Shown here: piece after piece, positions 26,938 through 34,178 of the stretch | How positions within the stretch are numbered: position 1 is the stretch's first letter | Layout of the letters: the number at the start of each line of letters is the position of its first letter | From: Bacteroides sp. | GTDB lineage: Bacteria > Bacillota > Clostridia > Oscillospirales > Acutalibacteraceae | Assembly (NCBI GenBank): GCA_023665085.1 | Contig: JAMPEQ010000008.1 | Span: 62,001-126,000, forward strand | Direction of reading: 5' to 3' | Length of the DNA: 64,000 bases | Program-made: the position numbers and the translations under genes | Notes under the pieces: generated by a model | The model's input: the letters and a program-made list of their open reading frames with translations, nothing else | What the model was told of the DNA's origin: nothing | Databases searched by the model: none

Positions 26938-27417
26938 TTATGAAATAACTCCTGTGTTACTGCAGGAGATTTTTATTGTACCTGTTTTTGTGCTTGTAAC
27001 TATTCCTAATGCATAACGCTTTACTGTATAATTACCGGTTGCTGTTCTTCCGCTTTTTGATGCAGTGGCAGATTTTACCTTCCAGTTTGAATCATATACT
27101 TTGTATGTTGCACTTGATTTTGTACATGTTGCAGAGCTTCCTGTATAGGAGAATGTGCCTGTTAGAGTTACAATCCATTGCAAATCGTTACTGGAACTGT
27201 AATACTTTACTGATTTTGATGATGATTTTGTAGATGTAGTGGCAAGAAGAGCAATGCCGTTGTCTGCTTCTGTCTCTATTGTTGTAACCATATAACTGCC
27301 GTCTGAAAAATATTCAATTTCTTTGGTGGTTGTGTTTGTGATATCGTTGGCAAATACTGCTGTAGGGAATGTAAAAAACATTAAAGCAGCAGTTAAAATT
27401 GATAATACTTTTTTCAT
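26938..27417 (-). CDS. Small secreted protein, unknown
   Basis: 159 residues. A clear signal peptide (MKKVLSILTAALMFFTFPTAVFA) is followed by a Ser/Thr-rich beta-type domain of about 130 residues with one Cys near each end (SSATCTKSS, KISCSNTG). No catalytic motif is seen. Proteins of this kind are common extracellular products of gut Clostridia without known function. SD GGAGAG is 6 bases before ATG. It lies 41 bases downstream of the HAAS-like/PadR pair and may be read with it. Confidence 0.75.
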   Translation of the reverse strand: MKKVLSILTAALMFFTFPTAVFANDITNTTTKEIEYFSDGSYMVTTIETEADNGIALLATTSTKSSSKSVKYYSSSNDLQWIVTLTGTFSYTGSSATCTKSSATYKVYDSNWKVKSATASKSGRTATGNYTVKRYALGIVTSTKTGTIKISCSNTGVIS

Positions 27418-27458
27418 TTTTTCTCTCCAATTTTTTACTTCATATCTATAATTGCCTC

Positions 27459-27860
27459 TTATATCATATCAGCATCACTTTCTTCAATTATCACTGCAGG
27501 TTCGTTAACAAAATATCCATGTGTTTCGTCGTAAGAGTCAAATATTACAAGGCTTACAAATACACCCCAAATAATCAAAATACCTATAATTAACCCAAGA
27601 ATTATTCTTTTGACATTAAGCTTTTTCTTAATTTCCTTCAAATCTGCATCGGCAAAGAAGGCTTTTGCGATTGTCTCAGGATCTCCGAAATTTTCTTGAA
27701 ATTTATCGACAGTCGAAATATCGTTTGACTCAACATAATCATATATGCTTTCTTTATATTTCTTCATGAAATCCCGTTTGCTTTTAGAATTGCATATTAT
27801 TAACGATTTGACTTCTTTCAGATATTTCTTAATTGCTTTGTCCAGCTTCTTGTCCATCAT
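27459..27860 (-). CDS. HAAS/DUF1700-like membrane protein paired with PadR
   Basis: 133 residues. The N-terminal helical region (KAIKKYLKEVKSLIICNSKSKRDFM) and the phrase FQENFGDPETIAKAF match the HAAS-type domain found in DUF1700 and DUF6120 proteins that accompany PadR regulators. One membrane helix (IILGLIIGILIIWGVFVSLVIF) and an acidic tail follow. Probably a membrane sensor or modulator linked to the PadR switch. ATG 27860 has AAAAGGG 8 bases upstream and overlaps the end of padR by 32 bases. Confidence 0.72.
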   Translation of the reverse strand: MMDKKLDKAIKKYLKEVKSLIICNSKSKRDFMKKYKESIYDYVESNDISTVDKFQENFGDPETIAKAFFADADLKEIKKKLNVKRIILGLIIGILIIWGVFVSLVIFDSYDETHGYFVNEPAVIIEESDADMI

Positions 27861-28206
27861 TATCATCACCCTTTTCATTTCTATCTAAAATTTTACTGAT
27901 TGCTTCTGTGATTTTATCATAGTCATTCAGTATTTCTTTTAAATAGCTTCTCCCTTTATCCTCTAAATGATAATATCTTCTGGTACGCCGTTTTCCCACA
28001 ATTTCCGTATAGTCACTTATATAACCTGCTTCTACCAATTTATATAGTATAGGGTATAGTGAACCTTCCAGCATTGTATAAACGCCGTTACTTTTTTGTT
28101 CAAATGACTGGGTGATTTGATATCCATACAAATCTTCTTTTTGCAGCAAATGCAAAACAAGAAGCTCAGCCGTACCGCGCTTAAAGTTATCTTGATTCTG
28201 ACTCAA
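27829..28206 (-). CDS. PadR-family transcriptional regulator
   Basis: 125 residues. PadR winged-helix features: RGTAELLVLHLLQKEDLYGYQI, LEGSLYPILYKLVEAGYISD and RRTRRYYHLEDKGRSYL. It uses a TTG start with SD AAGGTGAG 7 bases upstream. PadR proteins are repressors released by small molecules or stress. It shares the intergenic region 28207-28361 with the divergent TIR operon, so it could regulate that operon as well as itself; this is inference from position only. Confidence 0.9.
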   Translation of the reverse strand: MSQNQDNFKRGTAELLVLHLLQKEDLYGYQITQSFEQKSNGVYTMLEGSLYPILYKLVEAGYISDYTEIVGKRRTRRYYHLEDKGRSYLKEILNDYDKITEAISKILDRNEKGDDNDGQEAGQSN

Positions 28207-28248
28207 AGTTATCTCACCTTCAGCTAATATACATTAACTATTGCAATG

Positions 28249-28277
28249 ATTTTATCATATAATATATTTTCTGTAAA
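28249..28277 (-). promoter_or_regulatory. Promoter of padR
   Basis: On the - strand: TTTACA (28277-28272), a 17-base spacer and TAAAAT (28254-28249). Confidence 0.65.
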
Positions 28278-28299
28278 TACTTTTTCTGCAAATATATTG

Positions 28300-28328
28300 T
28301 TGACAAAACATAACTTTGATATTACAAT
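28300..28328 (+). promoter_or_regulatory. Strong promoter of the TIR operon
   Basis: TTGACA (28300-28305), a 17-base spacer and TACAAT (28323-28328). It is 23 bases from the divergent padR -35 element. Confidence 0.8.
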
Positions 28329-28361
28329 AAAATTGTTATTTTGACAAAAGGAGATAAATTT

Positions 28362-29180
28362 ATGAATGTTATTAAGACTTTAAGTATGGAAATTTCAGCA
28401 ATCAAGAATGTTTTGAATGAATCCTGTTATGATGAACATATTGGAAATTTTATTGATGAACTGGAAATAGCTATTGTTAAAGAAGATACTGATACAATAA
28501 AATATTGTGTTTCACAAATTTTTGAGTGGTTTGATATGAATAAGAAACGTGTTGAAGTACGCTTTAAAGACGAGCATGAGCTTTATGCATATAACAGAAT
28601 ATTAAAAGTACTTAATGATGTTTATTATGAGTTTAATCCTTTGGCTTTTGTGGATATGATAGAAGAACCAAAATATAAAGCTATTGATGAAACGCCTATG
28701 ATATTTCTCAGTCATAGTTCTAAGGATACCGAATATGGTGATGCAATCAGGGATTTTATCACAGGTTTAGGTGTTAAAAATGATCAGCTGATTTATTCAT
28801 CTCATCAGCTGCACAAAGTTCCTTTGGGAGAAAATATATTTAATTATTTGAGACAAAGCTTTGAAAAAAACATTTTTGTTATAATTTTGTGGTCTGACAA
28901 TTATCTTGAAAGCACGGCTTGTATAAAGGAGCTTGGGGCAGCATGGGTAACGCAGAAGGATTATGCAAATATTTATGTCCCTGATTTTGATTTAAAGAGT
29001 TCAAAATATCGTGATTGCGATATTGATCCATCTAAGCTTGGTATAGAATTAAAAGATGACGGCATGTGTAAAACGAATATCATTGAATTAAAAAACAAAA
29101 TTCAGGAGCTGTTTGATTTGAAAGATGATGAAAAAAATTCATCATTTCTGATTGACCGTTTTATGAATAGTATTAAATAA
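28362..29180 (+). CDS. TIR-domain protein
   Basis: 272 residues. An N-terminal helical domain (1-108) precedes a TIR domain (about 112-250): PMIFLSHSSKD, then GVKNDQLIYSSHQLHKVPLGENIFNYL, then NIFVIILWSDNYLESTACIKELGAAW. Glu190 in CIKEL is where TIR NADases have the catalytic Glu. Bacterial TIR proteins often cleave NAD+ or make cyclic ADP-ribose signals in antiphage defence. ATG 28362 has SD AAAGGAGAT at ideal spacing. It heads an AT-rich seven-gene operon, and no known defence family was recognised for its partners. Confidence 0.88.
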   Translation: MNVIKTLSMEISAIKNVLNESCYDEHIGNFIDELEIAIVKEDTDTIKYCVSQIFEWFDMNKKRVEVRFKDEHELYAYNRILKVLNDVYYEFNPLAFVDMIEEPKYKAIDETPMIFLSHSSKDTEYGDAIRDFITGLGVKNDQLIYSSHQLHKVPLGENIFNYLRQSFEKNIFVIILWSDNYLESTACIKELGAAWVTQKDYANIYVPDFDLKSSKYRDCDIDPSKLGIELKDDGMCKTNIIELKNKIQELFDLKDDEKNSSFLIDRFMNSIK

Positions 29181-29215
29181 ATATTTGTCAAATTAAGAGA
29201 CAAGGGGGGAGGAGT

Positions 29216-29803
29216 TTGCCGTTTGATAATGCTATAACCGAATCAAAGGAATTTAAAAAAGTAATAAGTATTAAAAATACATATAAATTAGCCAAAAAAT
29301 TCAAAATTAAAGGCGAATTCTTTTCACCTTATAAGCGATATAAGATTGCCAGAGAAATAAGTAAGTTTGAAGAATCATTGATTGATATTATATTTAGCGA
29401 GGTAGAAAATATAAATATTGATACAGATAATATTATAAGTATATTTGAAAATAACTGTCAGCATATCAATCACAATGGAGATAGTATTGATAAATTGAAA
29501 TCAATAATCAATTATTTTCTTATTCTTCCGAAAATAAAAAAACTTATAATAGATTACAGACTTAAATTAACTAAAAATAAATCATATGAAGATGTCAAAA
29601 AAGAATATGAAACAGATGTAGATCTACTGAAAAAAGTTTTTGATAAAGCAAAAAAAGAATATGATGACAATGATAAAAACTATAGTCAAAAAGAGCAATA
29701 TGTTAAGACAGCTGAAGAACGAATAGATGCTATTATTGATAGTTGTAGCGGAAATTTGACAGATGACCAGAGAGGAGAGGAAGAAGAATGTGTACATCAT
29801 TAG
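29216..29803 (+). CDS. Coiled-coil protein of the TIR operon, unknown
   Basis: 195 residues, no recognised family, and no internal Met. Charged helical sequence throughout; residues about 118-170 (KSYEDVKKEYETDVDLLKKVF...) should form a coiled coil. GC content is about 25-27% in the lines I counted, the lowest in the window. Start is TTG 29216 after a very purine-rich SD (GGGGGGAGGAG). The end overlaps the ATPase gene by 16 bases, which indicates coupled translation. Confidence 0.62.
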   Translation: MPFDNAITESKEFKKVISIKNTYKLAKKFKIKGEFFSPYKRYKIAREISKFEESLIDIIFSEVENINIDTDNIISIFENNCQHINHNGDSIDKLKSIINYFLILPKIKKLIIDYRLKLTKNKSYEDVKKEYETDVDLLKKVFDKAKKEYDDNDKNYSQKEQYVKTAEERIDAIIDSCSGNLTDDQRGEEEECVHH

Positions 29804-30903
29804 CACTTATCAGCGGAAAAGGCGGAAGCGGAAAGACAACATTAGGCTTAGCATTGTCAGAATTACTGGCAGTATGTGATAAAAAAGTTTTGTTAATGGA
29901 CTGCGATATGAGCACTCATGGAGCTACATATTTTTTTGAACCTTATTTAAAAGAAAAATCTAATATTATTACTACCAAAGAATTATTATTTAGCAGTCAA
30001 AACGAGGATATCTTGGTATATAAAAAAGAGCTGGATGTTCAAAAGAATATTTCATTTGTTCCATCTTGTGTTGAATTTCCCAGCAAGTATTACGAAAATC
30101 CTAATATTCAGTTAAATCAATATGCATATGAGCAATTAAAGAAAAAGTATGATGTAATAATTTTTGACTGTCAGGCGGGTTTTTCATTTATAGCTGAACG
30201 GGTGACCGAGATATCGGATATAAAATTACTTGTTATGGAATCAGATGCCGTATCTACTGCGGCAGTTCGAGTATTAAATACTCAATTAGGCAATAATCTT
30301 ATTGACAAAACATATCAGGTGTTTAATAAAATTGACGAATCTGAAAAAAAACTCTATACAGAGCTTGTATTCGGAACATTTTATACAAATTTAACTCCTA
30401 TTTTATTTGACTGGAGCATTAAAAGGGCTTTTGGTACAAACAGTTTGCCGGATGTTGATGAGAATAACGATACATTTACAGACAATATTTATCAGCTTGC
30501 AGCAGATTTATTTCCTTTTTATAAAAAAGACTTAGATCAATACTTATTACATTCTAAAATAAAAAAGAAAAAATTATGCGAAATCGCTTATGAGAAAAAG
30601 CAACGTGAACGCAAAAAAGTATATATGCGCAAGTTTTATGAAGATATATCAATGGTGATATCTATAATTGCTGTATTTGCATCAATAATAGTATATTTTA
30701 TTACCGTTGATTTGAATGATATGAATATATTGCTGCTGTCGGCAGTTGCAGTTTTAATTTGTGTTTTGTTTTTATTATATTTCGTGAGAAATATTAATAA
30801 TAAAAAATTATATGACAGTAAAAGATATGATGATTTAAAAAATGAAATAAAATGTATTACTGATGATATTGAGAAATTAAGAAGCCGATTAAAGAAAATG
30901 TAG
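29788..30903 (+). CDS. MinD/ParA-like ATPase with C-terminal membrane hairpin
   Basis: 371 residues. The deviant Walker A SGKGGSGKTT (9-18), the DCDMSTHGAT motif (38-46) and YDVIIFDCQAG (121-131) place it among SIMIBI ATPases of the MinD/ParA/BY-kinase group. FDCQAG carries Cys-Gln where most ParA proteins have small polar residues. Unusually, residues about 287-306 and 312-333 are two membrane helices, followed by a short coiled coil (335-371). This suggests a membrane-fixed NTP switch rather than a plasmid-partition protein. It overlaps the upstream gene. Confidence 0.82.
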   Translation: MCTSLALISGKGGSGKTTLGLALSELLAVCDKKVLLMDCDMSTHGATYFFEPYLKEKSNIITTKELLFSSQNEDILVYKKELDVQKNISFVPSCVEFPSKYYENPNIQLNQYAYEQLKKKYDVIIFDCQAGFSFIAERVTEISDIKLLVMESDAVSTAAVRVLNTQLGNNLIDKTYQVFNKIDESEKKLYTELVFGTFYTNLTPILFDWSIKRAFGTNSLPDVDENNDTFTDNIYQLAADLFPFYKKDLDQYLLHSKIKKKKLCEIAYEKKQRERKKVYMRKFYEDISMVISIIAVFASIIVYFITVDLNDMNILLLSAVAVLICVLFLLYFVRNINNKKLYDSKRYDDLKNEIKCITDDIEKLRSRLKKM

Positions 30904-30934
30904 TATGTTTTATATTTAAAAAGGAGGAATTTTT

Positions 30935-31648
30935 ATGAGAAACAGAAAATATTCAAAAGTTAAAATTGATGAACTGCCCAAAACATATAAAATGAGTTTT
31001 TTTACTGAATTAATGCTGATTTTAAGAGGCAGAATAGATGCTCGAAAGTCTGTAATTCGTCTTACAGATGAAAATGACTATAAAAGTTATACATCTCCGT
31101 TTATACAAAAGGAAATCAGCTTGTGTCAGGTTGCATTTGACAATGAAAAGATTGATTTGCTTAACAGAATTACAGGAAATCTTGCAAATTGCTATACTTA
31201 CAGAGCCAGAATTTCTCAGGGCAAGGCTACGTTAGATACTATTGCAGATAATAACAAGTATTATCTGAGCGAAGATAATGATTACAGCATGATATTCAGT
31301 GATTCTGAAGAAATTGATGAAATAAACAAACTTCGTGAATATTATGAAAAAATGTCTAATTATTTTGCACAGAATTCAAGATTGAATAATATCAAGCACT
31401 CTGAATTTGATCTTGATAAGGATATAAATGTTAATAAGCTTATTTCAAAAAAGGAGTATGATGTGACATATGTACGATGTTCGCAGTTATATCAGCTTTT
31501 ACTTGCTCGTTTGGCTGCGTATTGGACAGGTGCATTAAGACATGATAAAGAGAAAAAGAAGTTTCCTCCTGTTTTTCCTTATGAAGATATTTTATCTACT
31601 TTAAAAGAGCAGCTGAATGAACTTAAATTGTGCAGGGAGGTTGATTAA
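30935..31648 (+). CDS. Unknown soluble protein of the TIR operon
   Basis: 237 residues, predominantly helical, without signal peptide or membrane helix. No family recognised. Notable segments are FTELMLILRGRIDARKSVIRL near the N-terminus and SQLYQLLLARLAAYWTGALRH near the C-terminus. SD AAAGGAGG is 8 bases before ATG. Its last bases contain the SD of the next gene. Confidence 0.62.
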   Translation: MRNRKYSKVKIDELPKTYKMSFFTELMLILRGRIDARKSVIRLTDENDYKSYTSPFIQKEISLCQVAFDNEKIDLLNRITGNLANCYTYRARISQGKATLDTIADNNKYYLSEDNDYSMIFSDSEEIDEINKLREYYEKMSNYFAQNSRLNNIKHSEFDLDKDINVNKLISKKEYDVTYVRCSQLYQLLLARLAAYWTGALRHDKEKKKFPPVFPYEDILSTLKEQLNELKLCREVD

Positions 31649-31649
31649 T

Positions 31650-32063
31650 TTGGGTAAGAAAAAAATAAAATTTAAGAAGATTTCTCTGTCAGGCTTAGGA
31701 TACACAGAATTATCTCCTATATCCGACAGCTCAATTGAGAATTCTGTTATCAGCAAAAAGAATCAAAGCAAGTCAAATATAGCAGATGCATATTCGGAAA
31801 TGATGTATCTTGATAGCTGTGTTGATGAAGAAATAGCAAAAATGCTGAGTGAGCTTGAGGCACAGTATAAGAAAAATACTAACGCAATAAGAAATTATTA
31901 CACACAGCGTGCATCTAACAAGAGAGAACTTGAAATTTTGCTTGATAATCTTGAGATGCAGATTCCTATTGCAGAAGAGGAGTTTAGAATCGCACAGGAG
32001 ATATACAATGCTAACAATCCTATAAGCATTGACAAGGAGGATAAATATGAAGAAGTCGATTGA
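31650..32063 (+). CDS. Unknown coiled-coil protein of the TIR operon
   Basis: 137 residues. A basic N-terminus (GKKKIKFKKISLSGLGYTEL) precedes a long helical region (about 55-125) likely to be a coiled coil. Start is TTG 31650, placed 9 bases after GGGAGG; an upstream ATG (31617) lies before the SD and is rejected. It overlaps the next gene by 17 bases. Confidence 0.6.
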   Translation: MGKKKIKFKKISLSGLGYTELSPISDSSIENSVISKKNQSKSNIADAYSEMMYLDSCVDEEIAKMLSELEAQYKKNTNAIRNYYTQRASNKRELEILLDNLEMQIPIAEEEFRIAQEIYNANNPISIDKEDKYEEVD

Positions 32064-32793
32064 ATTAAGTGCTAAAGGTTCTGTTACTTTATCAGCAGAA
32101 ACAAAGCTTTTCAGTTCAATAAGAAATATGAACACATGGTACACAAATAATAAATTTACTGTGCCGGTATTATTTGCTGCAGCAGGAATTGATATAAGCG
32201 GCTTTTATCAGGCTGTTTCAAGTATATCGTATGAAAGTGTCTATATAAGAGTTATAATAATCGCAGCTTTTGTAATTGCCTTTGAGCTTGCACCTCTGTA
32301 TGTAGGCTATGCCTTATGTCTGAAAGCGTATAATCTTGGAAAACGAATAAGAAGACCTGTATTTTATTTTTCACTTGCATCTTTTTTGATAGGTTTGCTG
32401 GCTAATACATATTTCAGAATTGCCGTACTCAGAATAGATATGGCAGTGAATGAGAATTTTGAACCCAACAACACGCCATTTACAGTTCTTATGATAGTTC
32501 TTCCGCTGATTACAAGCTTAATGAACTTTGCAATTGGCTGTCTGTCGTTTGATCCCCTGTTATTTGATTTAAAAAGACTGGCAAAAAGGCTTGGTGCATT
32601 AAAAGCCAATAAAAGAAAATGCGAAGCAGAGCTTGAGAAATATGCAGATGATAATCTTCGTCAGGGTGAAATGCTTCAATCAGAATTTGAAAAGTATGAA
32701 AGAGCAAAAATTGAGTTGATAACACTGAAAATAAAGCTTCATAATTATATTAATCTGAATTCTGCAGGCGAAAATGATTCAGGGGGCAAATAA
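32047..32793 (+). CDS. Four-helix membrane protein with coiled-coil tail
   Basis: 248 residues. Predicted membrane helices lie near 37-58, 67-91, 105-127 and 144-168, followed by a long charged helix (172-235: LKRLAKRLGALKANKRKCEAELEKYADD...). The layout of four helices plus coiled-coil tail recalls proton-channel subunits such as MotA/ZorA, but I see no family motif, so this is only an analogy. ATG 32047 has SD AAGGAGG at ideal spacing. The lipoprotein gene starts immediately after its stop. Confidence 0.68.
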   Translation: MKKSIELSAKGSVTLSAETKLFSSIRNMNTWYTNNKFTVPVLFAAAGIDISGFYQAVSSISYESVYIRVIIIAAFVIAFELAPLYVGYALCLKAYNLGKRIRRPVFYFSLASFLIGLLANTYFRIAVLRIDMAVNENFEPNNTPFTVLMIVLPLITSLMNFAIGCLSFDPLLFDLKRLAKRLGALKANKRKCEAELEKYADDNLRQGEMLQSEFEKYERAKIELITLKIKLHNYINLNSAGENDSGGK

Positions 32794-34038
32794 ATGAAGA
32801 AAATAATCAAGATATTTAGTGTTATCGTGTGCATTTCGCTTATTTTATGCGGATGCACAGATGATAATATTTCTTTTGAGAATGCGACTGTTAAGGCTAT
32901 AATTTACGGAAATCATCAAAATGCAAATATTGTAAGCAAGGACAGCTTATCTGTAGAAATAAATGATATTTATGAAAATTTCGGAAATATGGCATTTATT
33001 GTTTCTGACGGTACACCTGAAATTGAGCATGATGGTGAATCTTTGCTGGGTTCCAGAAGTCTAGATGAGCTGAAGCAAAGCTACAAGGATAGAAGTAATA
33101 ATCCATCGCTTTGGTCAGGCAAAGGTAAGGATGATTTTGTAAAAAATATTGAGGCAAAGTTGGATTTAATTAAAGCAGACAGTGAAGAGGTTGACTTGCT
33201 GGAGGCTATATTTGAAGCGGTATCAGCTATAAATATGCTGAATGTTTATGACAGTGTAACAAAAAAAGAAATAATAATTTATGATCCGGGAATTTCAACA
33301 AAGGGCAGTGTTGCCTTTACAGATGAATTTTTTGAATATAGTAATAAAGAAATCGAAGAGTACATTGATGATCTGGAGGGTGATAAGTTGCTTCCTGATT
33401 TAGATGATATATCAATCAGGTGGTATGGAATAGGAGAGGTTGCATCACCTCAGGAGGAAATTAACCGAGGCAAAATTGCTTTAATAAAAGATTTTTGGAA
33501 AAAGCTTATAGAAGAATGCGGAGGCTCTGTTGAGTTTAAAGATGCTGATTTTATAGACGAGAGTAATTCGGAATATAAAGTTACAGTTGTTCATATTCCT
33601 GAGCCTGCACCTGTTTCGGATGAAACTTTTAAAGTGTCTTTTAAAAGCGATTCGGAAGATTATTCCAACAGCAAAAAAGCAGCGAACACAATAAAAAAAG
33701 CTGCTAAGGAAATAAAGTCTTCTGATGGTAAATGGTATGTAATAGGCTGCGAGGCAGGAAGGACTAAAGACGGTATTAATGAGCTTGATTCCCACGTTTC
33801 TGCAAAAAGGGCAAAAAAAGTTTCACAGGAGCTTCGTGCAATGGGTGTGTCTGATGAACAGATTGTTGCAGTCGCATTAGGTCCTTACAATCCGTGGCAT
33901 ATTGAAGATTATGATGAAGATGAAACATGGAAAGATGATAAGGCAAAGGAAAACAGAAAGGTTGTTATAATACATACTGAAAATAAATCAATTGAGCGGA
34001 ACATTGAATTTATAGAAAAGGGTATATTAAAATCATAA
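32794..34038 (+). CDS. OmpA-domain lipoprotein
   Basis: 414 residues. A signal peptide with a lipobox ends at Cys21 (SLILCGC). Residues 30-270 form an unknown outside domain (possibly vWA-like: AIIYGNHQNAN at the start, KEIIIYDPGIS later). Residues about 278-395 are an OmpA/MotB-like peptidoglycan-binding domain (WYVIGCEAGRTKDG, SAKRAKKVSQELRAMGVSDEQI, KENRKVVII). In a Gram-positive cell it would be tethered to the membrane and may touch the wall. Last gene of the TIR operon; its start abuts the preceding gene's stop. Confidence 0.8.
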   Translation: MKKIIKIFSVIVCISLILCGCTDDNISFENATVKAIIYGNHQNANIVSKDSLSVEINDIYENFGNMAFIVSDGTPEIEHDGESLLGSRSLDELKQSYKDRSNNPSLWSGKGKDDFVKNIEAKLDLIKADSEEVDLLEAIFEAVSAINMLNVYDSVTKKEIIIYDPGISTKGSVAFTDEFFEYSNKEIEEYIDDLEGDKLLPDLDDISIRWYGIGEVASPQEEINRGKIALIKDFWKKLIEECGGSVEFKDADFIDESNSEYKVTVVHIPEPAPVSDETFKVSFKSDSEDYSNSKKAANTIKKAAKEIKSSDGKWYVIGCEAGRTKDGINELDSHVSAKRAKKVSQELRAMGVSDEQIVAVALGPYNPWHIEDYDEDETWKDDKAKENRKVVIIHTENKSIERNIEFIEKGILKS

Positions 34039-34060
34039 AACTTGGTTTATGCAAGTAAGA

Positions 34061-34101
34061 AAAAAGCGGCAGATTGTTTGACAGACAGTCTGCTGCTTTT
34101 T
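34061..34101 (+). terminator. Terminator of the TIR operon
   Basis: A 17-pair inverted repeat (34061-34077/34085-34101) with two wobble pairs and a 7-base loop, ending in TTTTT. Confidence 0.9.
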
Positions 34102-34114
34102 GTATGGTATATAA

Positions 34115-34144
34115 TTGACAGTAGTTGCCAATGCATTGTATAAT
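34115..34144 (+). promoter_or_regulatory. Promoter of lacZ-DUF5054
   Basis: TTGACA (34115-34120), an 18-base spacer and TATAAT (34139-34144). Confidence 0.8.
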
Positions 34145-34178
34145 AATTTTAACAGCTTAAACAAAGGAGTAAAATATT

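Noticed and set aside
29788-30903. Plasmid or chromosome partition ParA
   Set aside because: No ParB or parS-like repeats nearby, and the protein has a C-terminal membrane hairpin.
32047-34038. Calling the membrane protein and OmpA-domain lipoprotein a Zorya ZorA-ZorB pair
   Set aside because: The topology is only loosely similar. No MotA/TolQ channel motif is visible, ZorB is not a lipoprotein of this type, and ZorC/D or ZorE are absent.
28207-34178. Integrative element with attachment sites around the TIR operon
   Set aside because: No integrase, tRNA target or flanking direct repeat could be seen; only base composition suggests transfer.
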